From Bacteroidales bacterium (lineage in GTDB: Bacteria; Bacteroidota; Bacteroidia; Bacteroidales; UBA932): 64,000 nucleotides of DNA. A program made the translations under genes and the position numbers. Every line of letters starts with the position of its first letter. Position 1 is the first letter of the stretch. Shown piece by piece: positions 34,523 to 43,721 of this stretch. The DNA lies in the NCBI GenBank assembly GCA_017465225.1, contig JAFTWQ010000034.1:16465-80464 (forward strand), read 5' to 3'. Below the pieces are notes generated by a model. The model did not search any database and was not told the origin of the DNA. It worked only from the letters and a program-made list of their open reading frames with translations.

Positions 34523-34565
34523 CCCGTGCCCGTTCACGGGTATTTGGAAAATATTTTTATTTTTG
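34523..34565 (+). promoter_or_regulatory. exuT-like promoter with palindromic operator
   Basis: -7 box TATTTTTG at 34558-34565. The place of the -33 box is covered by the inverted repeat CCCGTG-CCCGTT-CACGGG (34523-34540), a probable site for the divergent LacI-type regulator, which would control both directions. Confidence 0.45.
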
Positions 34566-34607
34566 CAGATTGAAACCACGTAAACACAAACAACAAAAAT
34601 AACCGAA

Positions 34608-36077
34608 ATGAAAAAAGACACAGGCAAAGAACTGATGACCAACTGGCGCTGGTGGATGGTCGTGCTGCTTTTCGTGGCGACTACTGTCAACTACATGGAC
34701 CGCCAGGTCCTTTCCCTCACATGGAAAGACTTCATCGCACCGGAATTCCATTGGACCGACAATGACTACGGTACAATCACCGCATTCTTCTCCATCATCT
34801 ACGCGATCTGCATGCTCTTCGCAGGCAAGTTCGTAGACTGGATGGGAACAAAGAAAGGATATCTCTGGGCCATCGGAGTATGGTCATTCGGAGCAGTGAT
34901 CCACGCGGCATGCGGATGGGCCACCATGCACATCGAAGGCTATGAATCAGTTGAAGCAATGGCCGCTGTCGAAGCCGGTTCTGCAGCCGCTCTCGGAATC
35001 GCATCCGTCAGCGTATGGCTCTTCCTTGCGGCACGTGCGATCCTCGCTCTCGGAGAAGCAGGAAACTTCCCGGCAGCGATCAAGACGACAGCCGAGTACT
35101 TCCCGAAGAAGGACCGTGCATTCGCGACCTCGATATTCAACGCAGGAGCTTCAGTCGGAGCCCTCATCGCCCCTGCCACCATTCCGCTTCTCGCCCAGTT
35201 CTTCAAGGACAGAGGCATCGGAGGAGGATGGGAGATGGCATTCATCATCATCGGAGCCCTCGGATTCATATGGATGGGATTCTGGGTATTCATGTATGAG
35301 AAGCCTCATAAGTCAAAGCACGTCAACGCTGCGGAACTCGCTTATATCCAGCAGGATGAGGACGAGCCGGCTGCAGCTGAAGGCGCTGAGGAGAAGAGCA
35401 GCATTCCTTTCCTCAAATGCTTCACATACCGTCAGACATGGTCATTCATCGCCGGAAAGTTCTTTACCGACGGAGTATGGTGGTTCTACCTTTTCTGGGC
35501 ACCGGCGTACTTTTCCGACCAGTTCGGATACAAGTCGTCTTCTGGTATGGGAATGGCCCTCATCGTAACCCTTTATGCGATCGTGACAGTCATCTCCATC
35601 TTCGGAGGATACCTGCCTAAATATTTCGTAGAGAAAAAGAACATGCATCCATATTCAGGACGAATGCTCGCGATGCTCATCTTCGCATTCTTCCCTCTCT
35701 TCGCCCTTTTCGCACAGCCAATGGGACAGTTCTCCGCATGGTGGCCGGCAATCATCATCGGTCTTGCAGGAGCTGGCCATCAGGCATGGTCTGCAAACCT
35801 CTTCTCGACCGTAGGCGACATGTTCCCTAAATCGGCGATCGCCACAATCACCGGTATCGGAGGTATGGCAGGAGGCGTAAGCTCGTTCCTTATCAACAAG
35901 GGAGCGGGTATGCTCTTCACATATTCCGAAAACGCAGGTGCGGCATTCTCATTCCTCGGCTTCGAGGGCAAGGAAGCCGGCTACATGATCGTGTTCTGTA
36001 TCTGCGCGGTCGCATACCTTATCGCATGGGCAGTGATGAAGGCTCTTGTACCGAGGTACAAGAAGATCGAAGAATAA
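34608..36077 (+). CDS. ExuT-like hexuronate MFS transporter
   Basis: 489 residues with about 12 transmembrane helices. MFS signatures of the anion:cation symporter family are seen: NWRWWMVVLLFVATTVNYMDRQVLSLTW-type first helix (N-x-x-D-R in NYMDRQ), then GKFVDWMGTKKGYL and ALGEAGNFPAAIKTTAEYFP, which match ExuT hexuronate transporters. It should import glucuronate or galacturonate with protons across the inner membrane. The gene is divergent from a LacI-type regulator and followed by a strong terminator. No hexuronate catabolic genes are in the window, so the metabolising enzymes are elsewhere. Confidence 0.85.
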   Translation: MKKDTGKELMTNWRWWMVVLLFVATTVNYMDRQVLSLTWKDFIAPEFHWTDNDYGTITAFFSIIYAICMLFAGKFVDWMGTKKGYLWAIGVWSFGAVIHAACGWATMHIEGYESVEAMAAVEAGSAAALGIASVSVWLFLAARAILALGEAGNFPAAIKTTAEYFPKKDRAFATSIFNAGASVGALIAPATIPLLAQFFKDRGIGGGWEMAFIIIGALGFIWMGFWVFMYEKPHKSKHVNAAELAYIQQDEDEPAAAEGAEEKSSIPFLKCFTYRQTWSFIAGKFFTDGVWWFYLFWAPAYFSDQFGYKSSSGMGMALIVTLYAIVTVISIFGGYLPKYFVEKKNMHPYSGRMLAMLIFAFFPLFALFAQPMGQFSAWWPAIIIGLAGAGHQAWSANLFSTVGDMFPKSAIATITGIGGMAGGVSSFLINKGAGMLFTYSENAGAAFSFLGFEGKEAGYMIVFCICAVAYLIAWAVMKALVPRYKKIEE

Positions 36078-36097
36078 TAACACCTGCATATTCAGGG

Positions 36098-36131
36098 AAA
36101 GCCATCTTTATTTTGAAAGATGGCTTTTTCT
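36098..36131. terminator. Bidirectional terminator between exuT-like gene and HTCS
   Basis: Perfect 12-bp stem AAAGCCATCTTT (36098-36109) with AAAGATGGCTTT (36116-36127), six-base loop, T run on both strands. It serves the plus-strand transporter and overlaps the last codons of the convergent HTCS gene. Confidence 0.85.
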
Positions 36132-39100
36132 ATATTCTGACGGAGATACACCGTATTCTTCCTTGAAGCATTGACGGAAGTATATCATGCTGCTGATTCC
36201 TACATTCCATGATGTTTCCGATACATTGTACGACCCGGATGCCAGCATTTCCGCAGCCTTGCGCATCTTTATCTTTCGTATATACTCATTAGCCGATATA
36301 CCGACCAGTCCTTTCAGTTTCCTGTAAAGGGTTGACGGACTCATATTCATCTTGTCCGCAAGCCATGAAACATCGAGATTTTCAGATGAAATATTCTCTT
36401 CAATGAGTTCTGTAATCCTCTTGAGATATTCATTATCTATTACTGCATAATTATTCTGAGCCACTTCCATTTCCTTATCCTCAGGAATTGCAGCTGCAAA
36501 CTGGTCCATGATCTTCCTTCTCGCATCAAGAAGATTGCTGACTCTCGCTCTGAGCATTCCGCTTGTAAATGGTTTAGGAATATATGAATCCGCACCGACT
36601 TCATATCCTTCGCTCCTGTCTTCAATGGTATTCTTTGCTGTAAGAAGTATGACAGGGATATGGCTGAGATTCAGATCTTTCTTGATGTTTGCACAAAGCT
36701 GGATACCATCCATTACTGGCATCATTATATCACTTATCACCAGATCAGGGATATGCTTGACAACCAGCTTAAGTCCATCCGCGCCATTGCTGGCCGTATA
36801 AATGTCATACCTGTCTATCAAGGATCCCTTCACATATTTACGTATCTCGTCGTTGTCATCAACAACAACGATCTGAGGCCTTTTCGCAGTGTTTTCATTC
36901 GGGATGATCTCATTTACTGCCGAATATGGTTCTTCCTCTTCCGGAGGAAGCATAGGGATACGTACTGTAAATACACTGCCCTTTCCCACTTCACTTTCTA
37001 CGGATACCCTTCCTCCATGGAGTTTGACATATTTCTTTACCAATGCTAATCCGATTCCTGTTCCTTGTGCCTGTCCGGCAACCTGATAATATCTGTCAAA
37101 TATCTTTTCCAGATTTTCCTTCGATATTCCTGAACCGCTGTCCTCAACACTGAGACAGGCATAGTTCACGCCATCTGTTTCAACTGTATTGAGACTGATC
37201 TTCACATAACCTGAGCTTGTGTACTTCATGGCGTTCGAAAGAAGATTCCTGAGAATCGTCGCGAAAACCTCCGGATCAAATCTCGTCATCACTCCCCTCT
37301 CAACCTCAAATACTATTTCAACATTCCTGTTGGTATTAGCTTCGGAAAAAATATGTCCCACATCCTCGACAGTCTTGCTGAGATCCGCATAAATCGGCTT
37401 AAGCTGCACATTATGAGTCTCAGCCTTTCTGAAATCCAGCAGCTTGTTTATAAGTTCCATCAATATATTGGAATTGCGCAAGATTACAGACAGTTTCTGT
37501 CTGACATGCCCGGACAATGAAAAATCATTCTTAAGATCTTCCAAAGGTCCGATTATCAATGTCAGAGGAGTCCTCAGTTCATGGGTGATATTAGTATAGA
37601 AACGCAACCTTTCCTCATTGACCTCTTTAATTCTCGCAAGCGTTTCCTTTTCAAGTTTCAGTTCGTTGTCATGCGAAAGTTTCTGTTTGTATAAATACAG
37701 GAACATAGCCAGAATGAACAGGAGGAAAAGGAGATATATGGTCCACGCAACCTTTGAAGCATAAACTGGAGGAGTAACACTGATTCTCAAAGATATGATT
37801 CTTCCATCCCACTCCTCATTGATCATACGGGCTCGAACCATAAGAGTATATGATCCCGGATCAAGCTGCCTGAACACCACTTCATTGTGCCTGTCAACAG
37901 GATACCAGTTCACATCCCTGCCTTCAACTTTATACGAATACTCCACATAATCTGATATACCATGGTCATCAACAGCAAAGGAAACCGTAAAGTTGTTCTG
38001 TCCATGCTTCAATTTCATTTCTTCACGTCCAGCCAGAATAATAGTTTCATTCCTGTTTCCCAACGGGTCATCAGCATCAAATATATTCATCTCAGAAAAA
38101 TGCAATGATGGCGAATGTCTGCCAGAATACACTTCTTCCGGATGGATGATGGAGATTCCTTTTGTCGAACCGAAATACAATTTTCCTTCATTGTCTATAG
38201 TGACTGCAGCCGGAGCATAATTGCCGTCAGCCAGTCCGTTTCTATGATCATATCTCTTGACTTTCAGTTCATCCGGATCAAACCAGCAGACAGATACACT
38301 GGTACTGAACCATATCATCCCGTTTTTATCTTCAATTACAGCTTTGACATTCTCAGATCCCTCTTCGTTAAATTCAACTTTGAAATAATCTATTTCATCG
38401 CCATCATTAAAACACACCAATCCCTCAGCTGTAGCAGCCCAGATATTTCCTTTTCTGTCAAGCATGAGGTGGTTTACCGTATTTGAAGGGAAACCGCTAT
38501 CCGTATTATATGATGCGATCCGATTCATCTCACTATCATATACGAATAATCCGCTTCTCAACGTTCCAAGCCAGATGTTTCCTTTTTTATCAATAGAAAT
38601 ATTTCTAAGATAATTATCCGGAAAATAATCCGGAGCAGAATACCTGTGAAGTTCCTTGAAAGTTCTAAGGTCTAAAAGATACAGGCCGCGGTATCCGGAC
38701 ACCACCCACATAAAGCCGTCCTGCTCGTAAAAGTCCCTGACTTCAGGAATCTGCAGTTCTGCCTTGTGGTTCAATAAAGGGTCGGTTACGATTGTCGGAC
38801 CGTTGAATGATCCGACCCATATATTTCCTGAACTGTCATGACATATCGAAAAAATGCTTCTGTCGAAGTTCTTGCCATGAGAAATGTCCACTACATTGAA
38901 ATCTGCATCAATAACATTGATTCCTCCTCCATCAGTTCCGGCAAGAAGCTTCCCATTGGGAGAGAAATCCAGGCTCGTGACACTATTTTCAGGCATATCC
39001 GAATAAACCATGAATCCAGGACTGTTCTTTCCATAAAAAAGAATTCCGTGACCATACGAGCCGATCCACAGATTACCGAAATCATCTTCAAACATCGATC

Positions 39101-40073
39101 TTACACTGGAATTCTCCAGTTCTTCAACATCCTGAAATCTTTTGAAATTCTGTCCGGACACTCCAGCAGATATATCCATCACCCACAGACCGTTATAGCC
39201 AGGCGAAACAAGAAGTTTCTTATCGGAAGTCACCAATACAGACATGATAAAACCGTCAGGCAGACCAGTATTTCCATAATTGAATACCTGAAAATCCATA
39301 CTGACGGAACGATACAGGGCCAATCCATGCCTTGTACCCACCCATATATTGCCATCACCATCCTTATACATACATCCAATTTCATTCGAAGGAAGTGAAC
39401 ATGGATCATCAGGCTCATGTCTGTATCTTACTGCTGTACGGGTGATCGGATCCATTACGGCAATTCCACCACCATATGAAGCAAGGTAGACCTTGCCATC
39501 GATGCCAAGCTCAATAGCTCTGAATGAGCTTCCCGCCAGTCCCTCGACATTTTCATGGTCATATAGAGTTATATCTTCTGTATCTGGATCATAACATCCC
39601 ACTCCTTTTGTATAGGTAGTAAACCATATCCTTCCACGGTCATCCTGTTCGATATCAGTGACTTCGTCTGACGGTAGCGATACCGGAGCATCACATGAAT
39701 GCCTTAAGAATCCTGCTGAGCCATCCGAATAATCATACACCGAGATACCGGCACGCTGAGTAGCCACCCACACCTTGTCGGAAAAACGGTCTGGCAAGAC
39801 CTTGTTGATTTCATTTCCTGAAAGGATACCGGAGCTTTTCATATAATTTCTGATGCTCACTCCGTCAAACCTGTTCATTCCCTCTTCCGTACCGATCCAC
39901 ATGCCACCGTACCGGTCCTGCGACAAGGACATGATATAATTATTTGTCAGCCCTTCATTGAGCTGCAACCATTTCTTTAAACCGGATTCATTCTCAGCAC
40001 CGGCAGCAGAATGAGCGGCCAGCAGTACCAAAACAACAGCCCTGAAAAGGGCGATCATGCGATTCTTTACCAT
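36108..40073 (-). CDS. Hybrid two-component system regulator (HTCS) of the polysaccharide locus
   Basis: 1321 residues. Order: signal peptide (1-25), periplasmic double beta-propeller of Reg_prop repeats to about 690 (DRYGGMWIGTEEGMNRFDG and many DxxGNIWVGT units), Y_Y_Y domain to about 765, transmembrane helix about 772-795, histidine kinase with FYTNITHELRTP (His near 832), ATPase motifs NLLSNAMKY, GSGIS and GTGIGLALV, receiver domain with DLVISDIMMP (Asp near 1113), and C-terminal AraC helix-turn-helix (about 1210-1318). All catalytic residues are present. Such regulators bind an oligosaccharide in the periplasm and activate the adjacent locus. It is divergent from the DUF5107 gene. A TATATTTG box at 40078-40085 lies so near that Met6 (40058) may be the true start. 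Confidence 0.93.
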   Translation of the reverse strand: MVKNRMIALFRAVVLVLLAAHSAAGAENESGLKKWLQLNEGLTNNYIMSLSQDRYGGMWIGTEEGMNRFDGVSIRNYMKSSGILSGNEINKVLPDRFSDKVWVATQRAGISVYDYSDGSAGFLRHSCDAPVSLPSDEVTDIEQDDRGRIWFTTYTKGVGCYDPDTEDITLYDHENVEGLAGSSFRAIELGIDGKVYLASYGGGIAVMDPITRTAVRYRHEPDDPCSLPSNEIGCMYKDGDGNIWVGTRHGLALYRSVSMDFQVFNYGNTGLPDGFIMSVLVTSDKKLLVSPGYNGLWVMDISAGVSGQNFKRFQDVEELENSSVRSMFEDDFGNLWIGSYGHGILFYGKNSPGFMVYSDMPENSVTSLDFSPNGKLLAGTDGGGINVIDADFNVVDISHGKNFDRSIFSICHDSSGNIWVGSFNGPTIVTDPLLNHKAELQIPEVRDFYEQDGFMWVVSGYRGLYLLDLRTFKELHRYSAPDYFPDNYLRNISIDKKGNIWLGTLRSGLFVYDSEMNRIASYNTDSGFPSNTVNHLMLDRKGNIWAATAEGLVCFNDGDEIDYFKVEFNEEGSENVKAVIEDKNGMIWFSTSVSVCWFDPDELKVKRYDHRNGLADGNYAPAAVTIDNEGKLYFGSTKGISIIHPEEVYSGRHSPSLHFSEMNIFDADDPLGNRNETIILAGREEMKLKHGQNNFTVSFAVDDHGISDYVEYSYKVEGRDVNWYPVDRHNEVVFRQLDPGSYTLMVRARMINEEWDGRIISLRISVTPPVYASKVAWTIYLLFLLFILAMFLYLYKQKLSHDNELKLEKETLARIKEVNEERLRFYTNITHELRTPLTLIIGPLEDLKNDFSLSGHVRQKLSVILRNSNILMELINKLLDFRKAETHNVQLKPIYADLSKTVEDVGHIFSEANTNRNVEIVFEVERGVMTRFDPEVFATILRNLLSNAMKYTSSGYVKISLNTVETDGVNYACLSVEDSGSGISKENLEKIFDRYYQVAGQAQGTGIGLALVKKYVKLHGGRVSVESEVGKGSVFTVRIPMLPPEEEEPYSAVNEIIPNENTAKRPQIVVVDDNDEIRKYVKGSLIDRYDIYTASNGADGLKLVVKHIPDLVISDIMMPVMDGIQLCANIKKDLNLSHIPVILLTAKNTIEDRSEGYEVGADSYIPKPFTSGMLRARVSNLLDARRKIMDQFAAAIPEDKEMEVAQNNYAVIDNEYLKRITELIEENISSENLDVSWLADKMNMSPSTLYRKLKGLVGISANEYIRKIKMRKAAEMLASGSYNVSETSWNVGISSMIYFRQCFKEEYGVSPSEYRKSHLSK

Positions 40074-40077
40074 ATCA

Positions 40078-40085
40078 CAAATATA
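40078..40085 (-). promoter_or_regulatory. Possible -7 box of the HTCS gene
   Basis: TATATTTG on the minus strand, five bases from the first ATG at 40073. If used, transcription begins at about that ATG and translation from 40058. No matching -33 element. Confidence 0.3.
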
Positions 40086-40152
40086 TGCATAAATCGGTCA
40101 TATTGAGCTTTCATTTTCATCACTGCACGATTTGAGACCATTTTTGAATGAT

Positions 40153-40190
40153 TTGTACTTGGAGTACAACAAGCTTACTGATTAACTTTA
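40153..40190 (+). promoter_or_regulatory. Palindrome and probable promoter of the polysaccharide locus
   Basis: TTGTAC-TTGGA-GTACAA (40153-40169) is a perfect inverted repeat in the HTCS/DUF5107 divergent gap. A near-consensus -7 box TAACTTTA (40183-40190) follows, with TTGG (40159-40162) about where a -33 element belongs, so the palindrome overlaps the promoter. It is a candidate binding site for a regulator of the locus. Confidence 0.4.
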
Positions 40191-40265
40191 GAAAAAAATT
40201 ATGGCAGAGGCCTGACAAACCACTATAAAATTAATAAAAAAACATTAACCAAAAAACAATCAGTC

Positions 40266-43200
40266 ATGAAGAACAAGGCAACCATCATCACGGCTATCCT
40301 GGCTCTGCTGCTGATCTCACTACCGGCCATGTCGCAGGTAAAAGTCAGCGAGACCAAGACTACCATACCGACGTACCTTGTCGGTGATCCTGGACTGGAT
40401 CCTTATTTCTTTACAGGCAGAACCTATCAGGGAGCTGCCGGACATGTATACCCTTATCCTATGTATGACATTCTCACTGATGACAGGGTGGAAAGGGAAT
40501 ACAATTATCTGAAACTTGAAAATGAGTATACGGAGATCGGTGTCCTTCCGGAAATCGGAGGCCGCATATTCTCCGCGAACGACAAACAGACCGGATATAA
40601 TTTCTTCTATCGTCAGCATGTGATCCGCCCTGCATTGATCGGTATGATCGGCTCATGGATTTCAGGAGGAGTAGAATGGAATATCCCTCACCATCACCGT
40701 GCTTCTTCAACACTCAATGCTGGTTATGAAATAGTTGAGAATGAGGACGGAAGCAAGACAATATGGATCGGAGAGACTGAACTCCGTCAGAGACTGAAAT
40801 GGAACATCGGCCTCACAATCTTCCCTGGCAAATCTTATGTTGAGGCTACTTTCCATATCCAGAACCGTACTCCAATCATGCAGTCATTCCTTTATTGGGC
40901 AAACGTTTCCGTTCATGCAAACAATGACTATCAGGTACAGTTCCCACCTCAGACCCTTTATGGCACAAGCCACAGCAAGACACAGTACACAGACTGGCCT
41001 TACAACCCTATAAGGAACAGCGGTGAGCCTGTTGACAACAGCTATTGGGCTAACTGGGCAGGCAGCAACTCTACATTTGCTGTCGACTACGCTCAGGATT
41101 TCCTCGTAGGTTACGACTATGGTCAGAATGCCGGTACAGCACATTGGGCTAACCACCATGTGGTTCCAGGTAAGAAATTCTTCCTGTGGGGAACAGAAAG
41201 CGTATGGAACGAGATGCTTACTGAAGAGGATGGAGCATATCTCGAGCTCATGGTAGGTACATATTCCGACAATCAGCCGGACTACAGCTGGCTTGGCCCT
41301 AATGAAGTACGCGTTACAAAGCAGTACTGGTTCCCTATAAAAGGTATCGGCGGTGCAAAGAACGTGACACTTGAAGGAGCTGTGAATCTCGAGCGCACAA
41401 GCAAGACATCCATGATGGTAGGATTCAACGCTACAGCACTTTATGAGAATGCGAAGATCGTTGTAAAGGCTGGAGACAATGTCCTTCTTGAAAAGACTCT
41501 CACAATCGACCCTGACACTCCTTTCAGACAGGATTTCAACATCTCTGCAGATGTAGAGGACAAAGACCTCTTTGCTGGTCTCTATGACAAGGATGGAAAG
41601 GAACTCGTAAGCTATTCTCCATATATTAAGGAAGACATCGAGCGTCCTCATCCGGCTGACCGTCCAGGAAAGCCTGAGGAATATGAGTCTGTTGAGGAGC
41701 TACTCCTTGCAGGTCAGAGACTTGAAGAGTTCCATAATGCACGCGTTGACCCAATGCCTTATTATGAAGAGGCTCTCCGCAGAGACTCACTCGATTCACG
41801 TGTCAATGTGAACATGGGTATCCTGTATGCAAAGAGAGCTGAATGGGATAAGGCTGAAAAGCATCTTCAGAGAGCATACAAGCGCCTTACAGGCCTCCAT
41901 TACATGCCTCAGATCGACAAGACAGGCGCTATCTACCATACAAATCCTAAGGATGGCGAAATGCTTTATTATCTCGGAGTGACCTCACAGGCTCTCGGTA
42001 AAGAGAAGGAAGCTGAAAGCTATTATTGGAAATCTACATGGTATCCTGGATTCCAGTCGGCAGCATACCTTTACCTTGCAGAAATCTACTGGAAGCAGGG
42101 CAAGAAGCAGATGGCTCTCGAGGCTATCGACAACTCTATCGATCTCAGCGGAAAGAGCACTCACAGCAAATTCGTGAAGTCATATTTCCTCAGCAGCATG
42201 GGCAAGACAGAAAAAGCCAAGGCCCTTCTTGAGGCAAACATCGACTTTGATCCGCTTGATTTCCTCAGCCGCGCAGAGCTTGCACGTCTTGAAAATAATG
42301 ACGATGCATTGGCATACACAATCAGACACATGGGTATTCCACTTCAGGAAAGCATCGAAATCGCTACATTCTACGGCGGAGTAGGAGCATATGCTGAAGC
42401 TGCATCATTCCTTGACAAGGTAATGGCACTCGGAACTCCATATGCATCAACTCCAATGCAGAAGAATGCTGTAGAGCCGTTCACAGCGTCTCCGCTTCTC
42501 AATTACATGGCAGGTTACTACACTCACCTCGCCGGTGATGCAGACAAGGCTCTTGACTATTATAAGAAGGCTGCTGTCATGTCACCTGACTACTGCTTCC
42601 CTTCACGCACAGAAGAAAAGCTCATGCTTGAGGACGTAATGGCATTGAATCCATCAGATGCAATGGCACCTTACTACCTTGGAAACCTCCTTTATTATTA
42701 CAATCAGAAGGATGCCGGCATAGCAGCATGGAATAAGGCTGCTGAACTCAATCCTGCATACGGACGTACATTCAGAAACCTCGGATTCGCGGCTGACAAA
42801 TATCAGAACGACAAGGCTGCTGCCGCAGATCTTTACCGCAAGGCTATTGCAGCTGATCCGACTGACCCTAAGTTCTTTACAGAACTTGACATTCTCGAAG
42901 AGGCACTCAAGGTTCCTTCAGCACAGCGTCTTGCACGCATGGAGAAGAACAAGAAGACAATCTTCAATTCTGACGACGCTACTTCAAGATACGTATACCT
43001 CCTTGTTGACAACGGAAAATACGATCAGGCACTTTCACTGCTCAGGACACGTCACTTCCGCGTATGGGAAGGCGGTCAGACCGTATACACACAGTTTGTT
43101 GACGCAAATCTCCTCAAGGGTCTCACTCACATGAACAAGAGACAGTACAAGAAGGCTCTGGAGCGTTTCCTTGAGGCAGGTACATTCCCTAGAAACCTTG

Positions 43201-43679
43201 AGACCAATGAGCTTTCAACAGGCCCTATAGTTGCAAAAGTAGCTTACCATCAAGCGCTTGCATACAAGGCTCTCGGACAGAACGATAAGGCTGAAGAGGC
43301 ATTCAAGAGATGCATCGAAACTGCTGGAGGCGGAAATGCATGGTCTAGAAGAAGAGGCGGTGCAGACGAAAGCAAATATTTCGTTGCAATGTCTCAGAAG
43401 GCACTCGGACAGAATGAAGAGTGCAAGAGGACACTTGAAGAGATGCAGGCATATGTTGACGAACAGTTCGCACAGTCTGGCGTCACTGTCGTGGACATCT
43501 ACTCGAAGTTCGGAGAGGACGGATCAAGCGACACAGTCAATGCACGCAACATCTACATTCAGGGACTTGTTTATCTGGCAAACGGAAACAAGGCCAAAGC
43601 TAAGGAATATTTTACAAGGTCTCTCGAAATCAATCCATCAAGCGTATGGACCAAATATTTTCTTGGAACTTGCAAATAA
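40266..43679 (+). CDS. DUF5107 and TPR protein, first gene of the polysaccharide locus
   Basis: 1137 residues with a signal peptide (cleavage after AMSQ). The N-terminal half (about 30-330) matches DUF5107: GDPGLDPYFFTGRTYQGA, then PYPMYD and EIGVLPEIGGRIFSANDKQT and GGVEWNIPHHHR, a galactose-mutarotase-like beta-supersandwich that in known members is linked to carbohydrate enzymes. After an Ig-like linker, about 480-1137 is a TPR superhelix with many A-x-x-x-Y/L-K-A helices, ending AKEYFTRSLEINPSSVW. It leads the operon with DUF5107-SusC spacing of 42 nt. A glycosidase or glycan-handling role in the periplasm or on the surface is plausible; catalytic residues are not known to me. Confidence 0.8.
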   Translation: MKNKATIITAILALLLISLPAMSQVKVSETKTTIPTYLVGDPGLDPYFFTGRTYQGAAGHVYPYPMYDILTDDRVEREYNYLKLENEYTEIGVLPEIGGRIFSANDKQTGYNFFYRQHVIRPALIGMIGSWISGGVEWNIPHHHRASSTLNAGYEIVENEDGSKTIWIGETELRQRLKWNIGLTIFPGKSYVEATFHIQNRTPIMQSFLYWANVSVHANNDYQVQFPPQTLYGTSHSKTQYTDWPYNPIRNSGEPVDNSYWANWAGSNSTFAVDYAQDFLVGYDYGQNAGTAHWANHHVVPGKKFFLWGTESVWNEMLTEEDGAYLELMVGTYSDNQPDYSWLGPNEVRVTKQYWFPIKGIGGAKNVTLEGAVNLERTSKTSMMVGFNATALYENAKIVVKAGDNVLLEKTLTIDPDTPFRQDFNISADVEDKDLFAGLYDKDGKELVSYSPYIKEDIERPHPADRPGKPEEYESVEELLLAGQRLEEFHNARVDPMPYYEEALRRDSLDSRVNVNMGILYAKRAEWDKAEKHLQRAYKRLTGLHYMPQIDKTGAIYHTNPKDGEMLYYLGVTSQALGKEKEAESYYWKSTWYPGFQSAAYLYLAEIYWKQGKKQMALEAIDNSIDLSGKSTHSKFVKSYFLSSMGKTEKAKALLEANIDFDPLDFLSRAELARLENNDDALAYTIRHMGIPLQESIEIATFYGGVGAYAEAASFLDKVMALGTPYASTPMQKNAVEPFTASPLLNYMAGYYTHLAGDADKALDYYKKAAVMSPDYCFPSRTEEKLMLEDVMALNPSDAMAPYYLGNLLYYYNQKDAGIAAWNKAAELNPAYGRTFRNLGFAADKYQNDKAAAADLYRKAIAADPTDPKFFTELDILEEALKVPSAQRLARMEKNKKTIFNSDDATSRYVYLLVDNGKYDQALSLLRTRHFRVWEGGQTVYTQFVDANLLKGLTHMNKRQYKKALERFLEAGTFPRNLETNELSTGPIVAKVAYHQALAYKALGQNDKAEEAFKRCIETAGGGNAWSRRRGGADESKYFVAMSQKALGQNEECKRTLEEMQAYVDEQFAQSGVTVVDIYSKFGEDGSSDTVNARNIYIQGLVYLANGNKAKAKEYFTRSLEINPSSVWTKYFLGTCK

Positions 43680-43721
43680 CACCCATAAAACCACAACACT
43701 AACTACTAAAAATCAAGAGGC

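Noticed and set aside
34608-36077. Membership of the ExuT-like gene in the galactan locus
   Set aside because: A strong bidirectional terminator separates it from the HTCS, and the gene is paired with its own divergent regulator.
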